The position numbers and the translations under genes were made by a program. The notes below the pieces were generated by a model, which did no database searches, had not been told where the DNA came from, and saw nothing but the letters and a program-made list of their open reading frames with translations. A DNA stretch of 64,000 nucleotides from an uncultured Clostridia bacterium. GTDB lineage: Bacteria > Bacillota > Clostridia > TANB77 > CAG-508. The first letter of the stretch is position 1; each line of letters starts with the position of its first letter. Positions 45,071 through 52,773 of this stretch are shown in pieces. The stretch lies in NCBI GenBank assembly GCA_948502395.1, contig CAOPES010000001.1, positions 124,001 through 188,000 on the forward strand. The letters are read 5' to 3'.

Positions 45071-45118
45071 GCATTAAAAATTGCATTAAAATTGCATTAA
45101 AAAATTTTAATGCAATTA
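45071..45118. repeat. TTGCATTAAAA direct repeats and inverted end
   Basis: Three tandem TTGCATTAAAA copies at about 11-bp spacing are followed by the inverse TTTTAATGCAA. An 18-base part, AATTGCATTAAAATTGCA, recurs exactly at 58081. Possibly integrase or excisionase arm sites; the inverted part also makes a hairpin behind the integrase stop. Confidence 0.65.
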
Positions 45119-45119
45119 G

Positions 45120-46589
45120 TTAGCAAGTTTTTTCTTTTAATAAACAGTATTTGTTTTTTATTTTGTTTAAAGCTTCAAACAATATCTTCTTATCTAAGTC
45201 GTCAAGATAAGGTGTGTTAATCGAAGCTTCGAGTTTAGACAATTCTGCTGAGACTAACTCAATTCTACTTAAATCTGTGTAAGTTATTTTTTGCTGTCTA
45301 TTATAATCTTCGGCTTTTTTGTTGTATTTGTTTTTATATTCAGCAAAAGCGTCAAAATACGTATTTAGAGTAACAGATATGTCTTTATGCCCTAAAATAT
45401 TTTTTAAGACCTCTGGAGGCATTCCTGCTTCAATTTTACGTGTTGCAAAAGAGTGTCTTAGCACATATTGAGTTTCGTCTTCTCCTTTTCCAATATCGTT
45501 TTTGTCGCAAAATCGTTTAAAAGCAGAATTAGAAGCGGAAATAGATATAAATTTATCTTTATCTGTATCCCAAAAAAGCAAGTTGTATTTGCTAGTTGAT
45601 GAATTTTCAAAGATTTCATTCAATATTACCTCTGTGTCTCTATCCATATCGACAAATCTATCTCCAGAGTAAGTTTTAGTTCTATCGCCAAGTATAGTAT
45701 TACCTTCTTTATCTTTAGTAAGAGAATTGCGAATATGGATTTTTTTTGTTTCAAAATTAATATCGTCTAAACTTAAAGCATAAATTTCTCCTGGTCTAGC
45801 TCCAATATTCAACATTAGTAGCCAAGCTGGTCTGTATTTATTGTTTTTATTTACAGCTTTAATACTTTGCAAGAATTTTCGTTGTTCTGACAAAGTAAAA
45901 GCCCTAACTTTTTCTGTTTTAAATTTCGATGTAGGTTTGCTAAATTCATCTTTATCGTCAAGCGGATTAAGTGGTATTATTTTTTTACGGACAGCTCTTA
46001 CTAAAGTAGCATTTAATAAACCAAAATCTTTCCCAATCACGGAATCAGAATAATTGGTCATATAATTTAAATAGTCGTGTATTTCTTCATCAGTTACTTT
46101 TTGAGCGGGTTTATGCATAAATGAATGCTGTTGTAATCTATTCAATTTTGCCAAATTTGCAATATAAGAATTGTCATTTGTTTTATTTTTGTTGTGTCTA
46201 TCTTCTACAATGTATTTAGCTATCTCATATAAAGTAGTTAAAGATTTATCAACAAATGTATTATCACTTATTTTACTGATAGTGTCGAGATTGTTTTTTG
46301 CTGCATCTTTTTTCTTTTTTGCGTACACTGGGGAAGTTCTTGTTCCGTCTTTTTTTGTTGCTTGACTTACGTGTCTTTCATAAATGTAATATCTGTCGCA
46401 ATATTTTAAACAAGCTGTACAATTCTTGCATTTATCACATAATTTTTTACAGTCTTCTCTATTGTTGCATAAAGCTCTGTTAGTACAGTTTCTACATGTT
46501 TCACATATTTCTAAATTTTTATTATTTCTTTTTACTTTTTGTATAAATTCGTATACGCTTCCTTCGCCGTTTGCGCGTCGTCCTTTCAT
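45120..46589 (-). CDS. Tyrosine recombinase (phage integrase) with Cys-rich insert
   Basis: 489 residues from the ATG at 46589, preceded by TGGAGG; an ATG at 46610 would include that site. Catalytic residues: Arg in GARPGEIYAL, LRHSFATR and GHKDISVTLNTY. Unusually, residues 29-61 carry ten Cys in CxxC-type spacing (CETCRNC, CDKCKNC and others), probably zinc-binding. Transcribed towards the tRNA. An inverted repeat ends right at its ribosome site. Confidence 0.92.
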   Translation of the reverse strand: MKGRRANGEGSVYEFIQKVKRNNKNLEICETCRNCTNRALCNNREDCKKLCDKCKNCTACLKYCDRYYIYERHVSQATKKDGTRTSPVYAKKKKDAAKNNLDTISKISDNTFVDKSLTTLYEIAKYIVEDRHNKNKTNDNSYIANLAKLNRLQQHSFMHKPAQKVTDEEIHDYLNYMTNYSDSVIGKDFGLLNATLVRAVRKKIIPLNPLDDKDEFSKPTSKFKTEKVRAFTLSEQRKFLQSIKAVNKNNKYRPAWLLMLNIGARPGEIYALSLDDINFETKKIHIRNSLTKDKEGNTILGDRTKTYSGDRFVDMDRDTEVILNEIFENSSTSKYNLLFWDTDKDKFISISASNSAFKRFCDKNDIGKGEDETQYVLRHSFATRKIEAGMPPEVLKNILGHKDISVTLNTYFDAFAEYKNKYNKKAEDYNRQQKITYTDLSRIELVSAELSKLEASINTPYLDDLDKKILFEALNKIKNKYCLLKEKTC

Positions 46590-46599
46590 AAAAAATACC

Positions 46600-46639
46600 T
46601 CCATTTTCAATTTATTTTTAATAAACTATTGAAAATGGA
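46600..46639 (-). promoter_or_regulatory. Hairpin next to the integrase ribosome site
   Basis: TCCATTTTCAAT and ATTGAAAATGGA are perfect 12-bp inverted arms 16 bases apart. In the integrase mRNA the second arm overlaps the TGGAGG site, so the hairpin could hide it. Confidence 0.65.
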
Positions 46640-46691
46640 AGTTTTGTATTGTATAATTACAAAGTAACCACTTTCGATAGTGTTTATGTGT

Positions 46692-46738
46692 GAGAATTAT
46701 GTACCGTGTCGCAAACTTTGGAACATAATTCTCTTTTT
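46692..46738 (+). terminator. Hairpin carrying a 15-base inverted sequence in its loop
   Basis: GAGAATTATGT pairs with ACATAATTCTC and is followed by five T residues on the plus strand. The loop contains TGTACCGTGTCGCAA in inverse form of the sequence at 48687. Adjacent genes run the other way, so any transcript it ends is unknown. 46740-46914 is AT-rich with no gene that I can see. Confidence 0.6.
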
Positions 46739-46914
46739 ATGTATGTTGAAGTAAAATACAGTATTTTATATTTTCATATAAGATTTTTTAGTTTTTATAA
46801 AAATTTTATATCAAAACATATAAAATAACATATAATGTTTTTGTACATAAAAGACATACTTTATGTACATATAAGGTAAAGTATAAGTGCTTTGGGAGCT
46901 GTACTTTATCTTTT

Positions 46915-47520
46915 TTAATACATTGAAGCTTCTACAATTTTAAATGTAGCGTTTTTCATTGTTTCCAATTCTTCTGATGGTGTATATGTAAATATTTCAA
47001 AATCCTGACTTTGTCCTGCTGATAAGTTATTAGCATATACATAATCACTTTTTATCCTTGAACCATCCGCTTTTACTGCTTCAACTTGAATATTAAAAGA
47101 TTTTGTTTCATTCGTTTTGTTTGTTACTTTTACAACAAGTTTTGTATCGGTAATTCCATATTCGCTTTTTGTAACTTCAAAGTTTCCCAATCCAACATCA
47201 ACATCATTTTTTAAAACTTCTTCCGTGCTAGTTCCTGTTGCCTTGTCTAAGTCTTTGCTCATAGCGTCAAGTCCGTCAGATAATGCTTTTTGAGAATTTA
47301 ATGTAATTACTATTGCTAATATAGAAATTATTATTCCAGCGATAGCCATACCTTTGCTAGCTTTTTTAATTAATGAAACAATTCCAAACACTACTGCTAT
47401 TAATCCTAATATAAATGAAACATTGTTTATTATTGGTATGAATGATGTGCATATTCCAATTATTCCTAGTACTAAACTTGCAGTAGCAAATCCACTTTTT
47501 CTTTTTTCATCAATTGCCAT
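46915..47520 (-). CDS. DUF4190-like membrane protein with C-terminal beta domain
   Basis: 201 residues. Two or three membrane helices (about 12-75, with GFATASLVLGIIGICTSF and KGMAIAGIIISILAIVI) resemble DUF4190, then an FxLYD/DUF4352-like beta domain (TDTKLVVKVTNKTNETKSF). AAAGGAGGTG precedes the ATG. In this lysogeny position it may be a morphon, such as a surface or exclusion protein expressed by the prophage. Confidence 0.75.
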   Translation of the reverse strand: MAIDEKRKSGFATASLVLGIIGICTSFIPIINNVSFILGLIAVVFGIVSLIKKASKGMAIAGIIISILAIVITLNSQKALSDGLDAMSKDLDKATGTSTEEVLKNDVDVGLGNFEVTKSEYGITDTKLVVKVTNKTNETKSFNIQVEAVKADGSRIKSDYVYANNLSAGQSQDFEIFTYTPSEELETMKNATFKIVEASMY

Positions 47521-47614
47521 ATTTTTTGCACCTCCTTTTATTACATATATTTTTATATAAAATAAGTCTATAAAAAAATAAACTTAAACTTGATAACAAT
47601 TATTAAATTTTATT

Positions 47615-48269
47615 TTAAAATTCTCTTTTCAATTGTTTAACTATTCCCACGATTGTGACTGGAATAGATTTCATTTCGTCATAAGTAAATATAAGTGGTT
47701 CGTAGTTAGTGTTTAGAGGTTGTAACAAAATGCTATTTTCACTTTTTTTACCTTTTTTGATAGTGGCTTCATCTCCATTTATAATAGCAACCACAATATC
47801 ACCATTTTCAAAATCATCTTGCTTCTTAATAATAACAATATCATCTTCTATTAAAACAGGGGACATACTATCTCCTTTTATTTGTAAAGCAAATAATTCT
47901 CCACTTTCAGCAAGTTTTTTATCTATATCAACAGTTCCTATCCAGTTTTCTTGTGCTAAATAATCATATCCAGCCTTTACAGTTCCTAGAAGCGGAATTT
48001 CGACAACTAAGTTACCTAGTTTATCTTTTTTTTCTTTTAATTCTCTTTCCATAGGGACATCATATCCCATTAACCAAGCAGGGTCAACGTTTAAAATTTG
48101 AGACAATATATGTATACCGGTCTTGTTTCGCTTTGTATCTTCCTGACATATAAGAACTAATCTTAGATTTATCTATGCCTGTTTTTTCAGATAATTCAAC
48201 AGGTTTTATATTTCTAATAGATATTGCCCTAGATAGTCTATTAGAAAATGTATCTATCAATTCACTCAT
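47615..48269 (-). CDS. CI-type repressor (HTH plus S24), +1 frameshift at CGG
   Basis: Start ATG 48269 after ACGGAGGTG. The HTH part (SELIDTFSNRLSRAISI, VELSEKTGIDKSKISSYMSG) runs to an in-frame CGG at 48119-48117 and soon stops at 48084. Skipping its first C gives Gly and joins the frame to LSQILNVDPAWLMGYD and the S24 peptidase domain (LQIKGDSMSPVLIEDDIVII), about 217 residues in all, the normal repressor length. A TTG at 48106 could start the S24 part alone but has no ribosome site. Confidence 0.85.
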
Positions 48270-48290
48270 ATCGCACCTCCGTACAAATAT

Positions 48291-48321
48291 ATTATAAATG
48301 AAAAGTTTAGGAATGTCAAAC
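48291..48321 (-). promoter_or_regulatory. cI promoter and operator 1
   Basis: On the minus strand TTGACA (complement of 48314-48319) and TATAAT (complement of 48291-48296), 17 bp apart. Operator GTTTAGGAATGTCAAAC at 48305-48321 covers the -35. Confidence 0.8.
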
Positions 48322-48346
48322 GTTTTTGTAGAAATATACAAAAAAA

Positions 48347-48363
48347 GTTTAGAAAAAATAAAT
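48347..48363. promoter_or_regulatory. Phage operator 2 (half-conserved)
   Basis: GTTTAGAAAAAATAAAT shares the left half of operators 1 and 3 and lies between the divergent promoters. Confidence 0.55.
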
Positions 48364-48380
48364 TTTTTTATAAAAAAGTA

Positions 48381-48433
48381 TTGACAAATAAAACGTGGTA
48401 GTGTAATATAAATCTAGTTTAGAAAAACTAAAC
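48381..48433 (+). promoter_or_regulatory. Early rightward promoter and operator 3
   Basis: TTGACA at 48381-48386 and TAATAT at 48404-48409, 17 bp apart. The perfect palindrome GTTTAGAAAAACTAAAC at 48417-48433 covers the start site. Confidence 0.8.
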
Positions 48434-48452
48434 AAGAAAGGAAGTGAAATAA

Positions 48453-48665
48453 ATGTTTAATTATAGCAAATTAAAAGGTAGGATAAAAGAAAAGGGATTT
48501 ACGCAAGAAGATATAGCAAACAATCTTGGTATTAATAAGTCTACTATAAGTTTAAGACTTAATAATCAATCTTTGTTTGTTCAAGATGAAATAAATAAGA
48601 TAATCAAATTGCTAGAAATTCCAGGAGAAGAAATAAAAGAATATTTTTTTGAAGAAGAAGTTTAG
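48453..48665 (+). CDS. Cro-like HTH protein
   Basis: 70 residues. Helix-turn-helix at about 16-36 (FTQEDIANNLGINKSTISLRL), in the DUF739/Cro style. First gene of the early operon, divergent from cI, so the likely lytic-switch partner. AAAGGAAGTG lies before the ATG. Confidence 0.85.
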   Translation: MFNYSKLKGRIKEKGFTQEDIANNLGINKSTISLRLNNQSLFVQDEINKIIKLLEIPGEEIKEYFFEEEV

Positions 48666-48686
48666 GTTACTTAAACAAATATCGAA

Positions 48687-48701
48687 TTGCGACACGGTAC
48701 A
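48687..48701 (+). repeat. 15-base sequence also present inverted at 46700
   Basis: TTGCGACACGGTACA here is the exact reverse complement of 46700-46714. The two enclose the DUF4190-like gene, cI and cro. Unusually GC-rich for this region. Confidence 0.7.
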
Positions 48702-48721
48702 AAAAGAAAGGAAGTGATTAA

Positions 48722-49006
48722 GTGAATGTAAAAAAAGAAGTTGAAATGAATTGGGAAGACGCTCCTGATACTATAACACCCGAAATTTATGCAAAGATAA
48801 GAGGTAAATCGCCACAATGGGCAAGAGATAGATTTAACAAAAAGGATTTTCCGAAATTAGAAAGTGGAAAGCAAATAGCAGATAAAACAGCAGTAAGATT
48901 GTATGATATGGGGATAAACATTAAAAATAATCCAAAGCAAAGCATAGATTTCTTAATGCTATTAGAATTACAAAAATTAAATGAAAGGATAGGTGTAAAC
49001 AAATGA
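48722..49006 (+). CDS. Excisionase-like DNA-binding protein
   Basis: 94 residues from a GTG with AAAGGAAGTG upstream. ITPEIYAKIRGKSPQWARDRFN resembles the winged-helix of excisionase/MerR-type proteins, and a C-terminal helix may dimerise. Position after cro fits an excisionase or early regulator. Confidence 0.6.
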   Translation: MNVKKEVEMNWEDAPDTITPEIYAKIRGKSPQWARDRFNKKDFPKLESGKQIADKTAVRLYDMGINIKNNPKQSIDFLMLLELQKLNERIGVNK

Positions 49007-49131
49007 AAAGAAAACTAGACAAAAGAAAAATAAAAAGATTTTTAGGACAAGCAGTAATATATATCAGTTTTAACGCAATGTTAACAATAATCGGCATTGC
49101 AGGCTTTATGAGTATGACAGTATATAGATAG
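49003..49131 (+). CDS. Small membrane protein
   Basis: 42 residues: a basic N-terminus (MKRKLDKRKIKRF) and one membrane helix (about 16-38). It overlaps the previous stop (ATGA), so the two are translationally coupled. Function unknown. Confidence 0.65.
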   Translation: MKRKLDKRKIKRFLGQAVIYISFNAMLTIIGIAGFMSMTVYR

Positions 49132-49146
49132 GAAGGAGGAAGGAAT

Positions 49147-49410
49147 ATGTTTTTAAAAACAATAATTAAACAAGGCGAAGAACTAGTTAGACTTAATGAA
49201 GAAAATAAAACATTATATGAAGAAAATAAAGAAAATAGACAGCATACAGAAGAACTAGAGCTAGAAAAGTTTAATTTAGAAACTGAATTGCATAATAAAG
49301 AAGAAATGCTAAACAAAATAATACAACTGGCTTTTTCAAATAAATATGGAAATGAAAAATCTAGATTAAACAAAATAAAAGAATTAGTCAGACCGCTAAA
49401 TCAAAACTAA
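49147..49410 (+). CDS. Coiled-coil phage protein
   Basis: 87 residues, with a nearly continuous coiled coil (about 10-65) rich in Glu, Lys and Asn. GGAAGGAGGAA precedes the ATG. Function unknown. Confidence 0.7.
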   Translation: MFLKTIIKQGEELVRLNEENKTLYEENKENRQHTEELELEKFNLETELHNKEEMLNKIIQLAFSNKYGNEKSRLNKIKELVRPLNQN

Positions 49411-49439
49411 TTCAAACAAAAAATAAATTTATATAAATT

Positions 49440-49477
49440 CATCTGTACTTTTATTTTAGCATAATAAAGTACAGATG
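49440..49477. promoter_or_regulatory. 12-bp inverted repeat before the Gp157 operon
   Basis: CATCTGTACTTT and AAAGTACAGATG are perfect arms 14 bases apart, ending just before the AAAGGAG site of the next gene. Could be an operator or an RNA hairpin acting on that site. Confidence 0.6.
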
Positions 49478-49494
49478 TCAAAGGAGAAATGAAA

Positions 49495-49632
49495 ATGTTA
49501 GAAAACAAAATGGTAATAGAAGATTTATATATAGAAAATGACAGTGAAGAATATCTAGAACATCTTTACGAAGAAGACGACAGGGAATATGAAGATGAAA
49601 TTTTTGAAAGGTTGAGTGGAGAGAATGAATAA
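49495..49632 (+). CDS. Small acidic phage protein
   Basis: 45 residues, with about 40 percent Asp and Glu (SEEYLEHLYEEDDREYEDE). AAAGGAG precedes the ATG and the 3' end overlaps the Gp157-like start. It may be a DNA mimic or inhibitor, but charge alone is weak evidence. Confidence 0.65.
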   Translation: MLENKMVIEDLYIENDSEEYLEHLYEEDDREYEDEIFERLSGENE

Positions 49633-50128
49633 TTTAAGTTTATATAACATAACAAACAGATTTGTAGAATTAATGGACAAGGCACAAGATGGAGAGCTAA
49701 CAGAAGAAGAATATAACGAGCTAGGGAATGAATTAGCACTGGAATTACAAAATAAAAGTTCTAATATTATTGGATATATTAAAAATAGTGAACTCTTATT
49801 AGGTGCAATGAAAGTAGAAGAAAAAAGACTTGCAGACATAAGAAAGCAAGGCGAGAAAAAACTAAATAAGTTTTATGAATATGTAAAAGAAAATATGGAA
49901 CGATTAGGATTAACAGAAATTCCAACAGAATTAGGAAAATTAAAAATTGCTAAAAATCCAATAAGTGTGGAGATAGAAAATGAAGATGAAGTTCCAAGTG
50001 AATACAAAACAGAAGTAGTAACAGTAAAAATTGATAAAACAAAGATTAAAAATGATTTTAAAGAAACAGGGGAAATACCAAACGGAGTAAGGATATTGAC
50101 AAATAATACAAGTTTAAGAATAAAGTAG
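49625..50128 (+). CDS. Siphovirus Gp157-like protein
   Basis: 167 residues from the ATG at 49625; a GTG at 49616 is also possible. NNLSLYNITNRFVELMDKAQ, then a helical hairpin and RKQGEKKLNKFYEYVKENME and the strand KLGKLKIAKNPISVEI fit the Sipho_Gp157 family, known from streptococcal phages. Usually next to recombination genes, as here. Confidence 0.85.
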   Translation: MNNLSLYNITNRFVELMDKAQDGELTEEEYNELGNELALELQNKSSNIIGYIKNSELLLGAMKVEEKRLADIRKQGEKKLNKFYEYVKENMERLGLTEIPTELGKLKIAKNPISVEIENEDEVPSEYKTEVVTVKIDKTKIKNDFKETGEIPNGVRILTNNTSLRIK

Positions 50129-50136
50129 GTGTAATA

Positions 50137-50190
50137 ATGGATTATTTAGATTTAAAAGATAACAAAAATAATTTTTATGGAGGAATATAA
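50137..50190 (+). CDS. Possible 17-residue leader ORF
   Basis: MDYLDLKDNKNNFYGGI. It covers the ribosome site of the next gene and stops two bases before its GTG, so it may serve translational coupling. It may also be chance. Confidence 0.25.
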   Translation: MDYLDLKDNKNNFYGGI

Positions 50191-50191
50191 A

Positions 50192-50911
50192 GTGGGATTA
50201 GCAAAAAAAGCAACATTAGATGATGTTAATTTAAAAATAATGGTTTGGGGAGAAAGTGGAAGTGGTAAAAGTAGATTTGCGTTATCCTCTCCAAGTCCAA
50301 TTGTAATAGATTTAGAAGGAAGTACAAGGCTATATGCAGAACAGTTTGATTTTTATAAAGCAGAAGTAAATAAGACTGATAATAGAGCAAGCAATCCAGC
50401 TACATTAACAGTAAATTTGATAGAAGAAATCTTGAAAGGTGAATACCCAGACAGAAAAACATTAATAGTAGACCCAATAACAGATTTATTAGATTGTATA
50501 GAAGATGTAAGTGCTAAAAAATATGAACAAATGGTAGGAAAAAAAGTAGGGGAATTAAATCAATTGCAAAAAACAAAATGGTATGCATATCGTAGAGAAA
50601 TGGCAAGAACAGTATTAAATCAATTAAAAGACGTGCCTATGAACTTAATATTAGTAGCAAGAGCAAGAAATGTATGGGACACAAAAGAAGGAAAATTGCA
50701 ACCAGTAGGGCTAACATATGACGCATTAGATATAGTGGAATATTTAATGGATATAGTCATTCAACTAGAAAGAGCAGAAGAAGGAACAAAAGCAATAGTA
50801 AAAAAATCAAGGATAGGAAATTTACCAAAAATATTGGAAGTAAAAGATTATTCAACAATAGAAAATGCATTAAAGAGTAATGACAAGAAGTTAGCAGGAG
50901 AACAAAAGTAG
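50192..50911 (+). CDS. Phage AAA_24-type ATPase (Sak4-like)
   Basis: GTG start at 50192 with TGGAGGAAT upstream. 239 residues. Walker A GESGSGKSR near 19, VIDLEGSTRLY near 37, TLIVDPITDLLD near 91 as Walker B. RecA-like fold as in phage single-strand annealing ATPases (Sak4), consistent with Gp157, NinB-like and RusA neighbours. Confidence 0.82.
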   Translation: MGLAKKATLDDVNLKIMVWGESGSGKSRFALSSPSPIVIDLEGSTRLYAEQFDFYKAEVNKTDNRASNPATLTVNLIEEILKGEYPDRKTLIVDPITDLLDCIEDVSAKKYEQMVGKKVGELNQLQKTKWYAYRREMARTVLNQLKDVPMNLILVARARNVWDTKEGKLQPVGLTYDALDIVEYLMDIVIQLERAEEGTKAIVKKSRIGNLPKILEVKDYSTIENALKSNDKKLAGEQK

Positions 50912-50920
50912 GTGTTTTAT

Positions 50921-51367
50921 ATGGTAGGAACAGCAAAAAAATGTATAACATTTTTACTAAAGCAAGACAAAGAAAAGAAATACGAAGTAAAAGAGTATAG
51001 CGAAAAACGTGGATTAAAAGCAAATGCATACTATTGGGAATTAGTAAACGAATTGGCAAATGTATTAAGAATAAGCAAAGAAGAATTACATTTCTTATTA
51101 CTTCAAAGGTATGGACAAAGCGAAATTGTTAGTGTGATAGCAAATATAGATGTGAAGCCATACTTCAAATACTATGTAGAGGCAGGAGAATCCGTTTTAA
51201 ATGGAAAAACATTTAAACACTATAAAGTATACAAAGGTAGTAGCGAAATGAACAGAAAAGAAATGTCAATTCTAATTGACGGATTAGTAAGCGAATGTCA
51301 AATAGCAGAAATAGAAACAAAACCGCAAAATGAAATAGATAGTTTATTAGAAAGTTGGGGGAAATAA
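50921..51367 (+). CDS. NinB-like recombination protein
   Basis: Start ATG 50921 with AGGTG six bases upstream. 148 residues; KRGLKANAYYWELVNELAN near 29 and MNRKEMSILIDGLVSECQ near 111 resemble NinB/Orf recombination mediators. The stop overlaps the HNH start region by one base. Moderate certainty. Confidence 0.55.
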   Translation: MVGTAKKCITFLLKQDKEKKYEVKEYSEKRGLKANAYYWELVNELANVLRISKEELHFLLLQRYGQSEIVSVIANIDVKPYFKYYVEAGESVLNGKTFKHYKVYKGSSEMNRKEMSILIDGLVSECQIAEIETKPQNEIDSLLESWGK

Positions 51368-51682
51368 TGAGCAAAAGAAGTAAAGCTTGTGAAATCTCAC
51401 AAAAAGTAAAAGAAAAAGTTTGGAACAGAGACAACAACAAGTGTGTATATTGTGGAAAATATGTTCCTAAAATCTGTGCAAACGCACATTTTATCAAAAG
51501 GTCACAGCGGAGGTTTGGGCATAGAAGAAAATATTGTTACATTGTGCCCAGAATGCCATTATCAAGAAGATTTTGGACAAGATACTAAGTTATACGAAAA
51601 GTACATAGAAAACTATTTAAAAGGCATTTATGGAGCAAATTGGAGTAAAGAAAAATTAATTTATAAAAAATATATTGATTAA
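51367..51682 (+). CDS. HNH nuclease, +1 frameshift at CGG
   Basis: About 104 residues after correction. First frame: SKACEISQKVKEKVWNRDNN, KCVYCGKYVPKICANAHFIK. An in-frame CGG at 51508-51510 then breaks the frame, giving a false tail to 51588. Skipping the C gives Gly and continues as GGLGIEENIVTLCPECHYQE with the second Cys pair and the rest of the domain to 51682. The two halves together have all four zinc Cys and the AH dipeptide of this HNH family. Confidence 0.82.
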
Positions 51683-51722
51683 CAACAGGGCTAAGACAAA
51701 ATAAGTTTTAGCCCTTTGTTGT
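51682..51722. other. Strong hairpin between HNH and replication genes
   Basis: ACAACA-GGGCTAA pairs with TTAGCCC-TT-TGTTGT, 13 bp with a two-base bulge. No T tract, so perhaps a processing or attenuation site. Confidence 0.65.
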
Positions 51723-51739
51723 AATAAAAGGTGGGAGAT

Positions 51740-52300
51740 ATGGAAAATACAAGTTATATTAAATTATTTAGAAAATTATTAAATTCTCCCATATTTGAAA
51801 ATGAGAAAGCATTGAAAATTTGGATATGGTGTCTACTAAAAGCAACATACAAAGAGAGAATACAGTTAGTTGGACAAACAGAAGTAAAGTTGAAAAAAGG
51901 ACAATTTGTATTTGGAAGAAAGAAAGCAGCAGAAGAATTACAAATGACAGAAAGTACGATTTATAAATATATAAAACTTTTAGAAAAATTACAAATGATT
52001 AATGTAAATAGTAACAACAAATTTTCAGTTGTAACCGTTGAAAAATGGGAAGATTATCAAGTTGAAGAATTGAAAGATAACAACAAAAAAACAACAAAAG
52101 AACAACAAAGTAACACAAACAATAATGTAAATAATATATATTATATTTTATTTAATAAATATAAAAAGCAAATCGAAGAACAACCGAACAAAATAGTTCA
52201 GATTATATCGTCGATGAAAAAGACGAGTGACTACGAGCTATTAACTTTAGAAGAACAAGACAAGTTGTTTTACGATTTGATGAACCCAAAAAAGGAGTGA
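51740..52300 (+). CDS. Phage replication initiator-like winged-helix protein
   Basis: Start ATG 51740 after GGTGGGAG. 186 residues. SYIKLFRKLLNSPIFENEKA and a winged helix (KAAEELQMTESTIYKYIKLLEK) match the N-terminal part of phage DnaD/replisome organiser proteins. The Asn/Gln/Lys linker after about 125 is followed by a short acidic tail instead of a full DnaD domain. Confidence 0.72.
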   Translation: MENTSYIKLFRKLLNSPIFENEKALKIWIWCLLKATYKERIQLVGQTEVKLKKGQFVFGRKKAAEELQMTESTIYKYIKLLEKLQMINVNSNNKFSVVTVEKWEDYQVEELKDNNKKTTKEQQSNTNNNVNNIYYILFNKYKKQIEEQPNKIVQIISSMKKTSDYELLTLEEQDKLFYDLMNPKKE

Positions 52301-52307
52301 GTAACAA

Positions 52308-52628
52308 ATGATTACACATCAAACAAGACAAATGAGCTTTAATGATATACAAGATAAAACGAAAATAAGATACATACAAATTCTAAATAGATTAAATGAA
52401 CCCAAAACTGCGAAAGAGATAGCAGTAGAATTATTTGAATTAGGGTTTATACCAAGCACAGAAAGAAATTACACAGCACCAAGATTAACAGAACTAGAAA
52501 AGATGGGATATGTAAAAGCGATAGACAAGAAAAAATGTAGTTATACAGGAAAAACAGTAGCGGTATATAAAAGAACACAGCAAGGACTTGAAGCTTTAAA
52601 TTACGAGCATATTCCAAGAATAGATTAG
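52308..52628 (+). CDS. Winged-helix phage protein
   Basis: 106 residues. TAKEIAVELFELGFIP then NYTAPRLTELEKMGYVKAID and a beta wing (GKTVAVYKRTQQG) are a MarR/wHTH layout often found in phage replication regions. AAAAAGGAGTGAG lies 8-20 bases before the ATG. Confidence 0.65.
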   Translation: MITHQTRQMSFNDIQDKTKIRYIQILNRLNEPKTAKEIAVELFELGFIPSTERNYTAPRLTELEKMGYVKAIDKKKCSYTGKTVAVYKRTQQGLEALNYEHIPRID

Positions 52629-52636
52629 GAGAGCTT

Positions 52637-52773
52637 ATGAAATATCCACACTTAACGCGGAATATGTGCAAAATGCACAGGTTGTAATAGATTAGAATTA
52701 GAAACCTTTAAACGGAGTGTATAGATGCGAAAATTATATAGAAAAGGAGAAATCAAAAGATGAACAAAATTGA
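52637..52773 (+). CDS. Cys-rich mini-protein with two +1 frameshifts at CGG
   Basis: Reading straight, the ATG at 52637 stops after 16 codons. Skipping the C of CGG at 52658 and again at 52713 gives 44 residues: MKYPHLTGICAKCTGCN, RLELETFKGVYRCENYIEK and an acidic tail, ending TGA inside the start region of the RusA gene. The CxxCxxC and a later Cys look like a small zinc protein common in phages. TTAGGAGAG lies 5-10 bases upstream. Both restored residues are Gly (GGA). Confidence 0.75.

Noticed and set aside
45071..45118. CRISPR array in the TTGCATTAAAA repeats
   Set aside because: Units are 11 bp with no spacers. I saw no CRISPR array anywhere in the window.
46861..46914. Terminator of the DUF4190-like gene
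   Set aside because: The partial hairpin GGTAAAGTA...TACTTTATC has its T tract on the plus strand, opposite to the gene.
48084..48135. A 5-bp tandem-repeat deletion (ACAAG) as the cause of the CI frameshift
   Set aside because: Would also restore a frame, but skipping a single C gives a better family match and agrees with the five other CGG sites.
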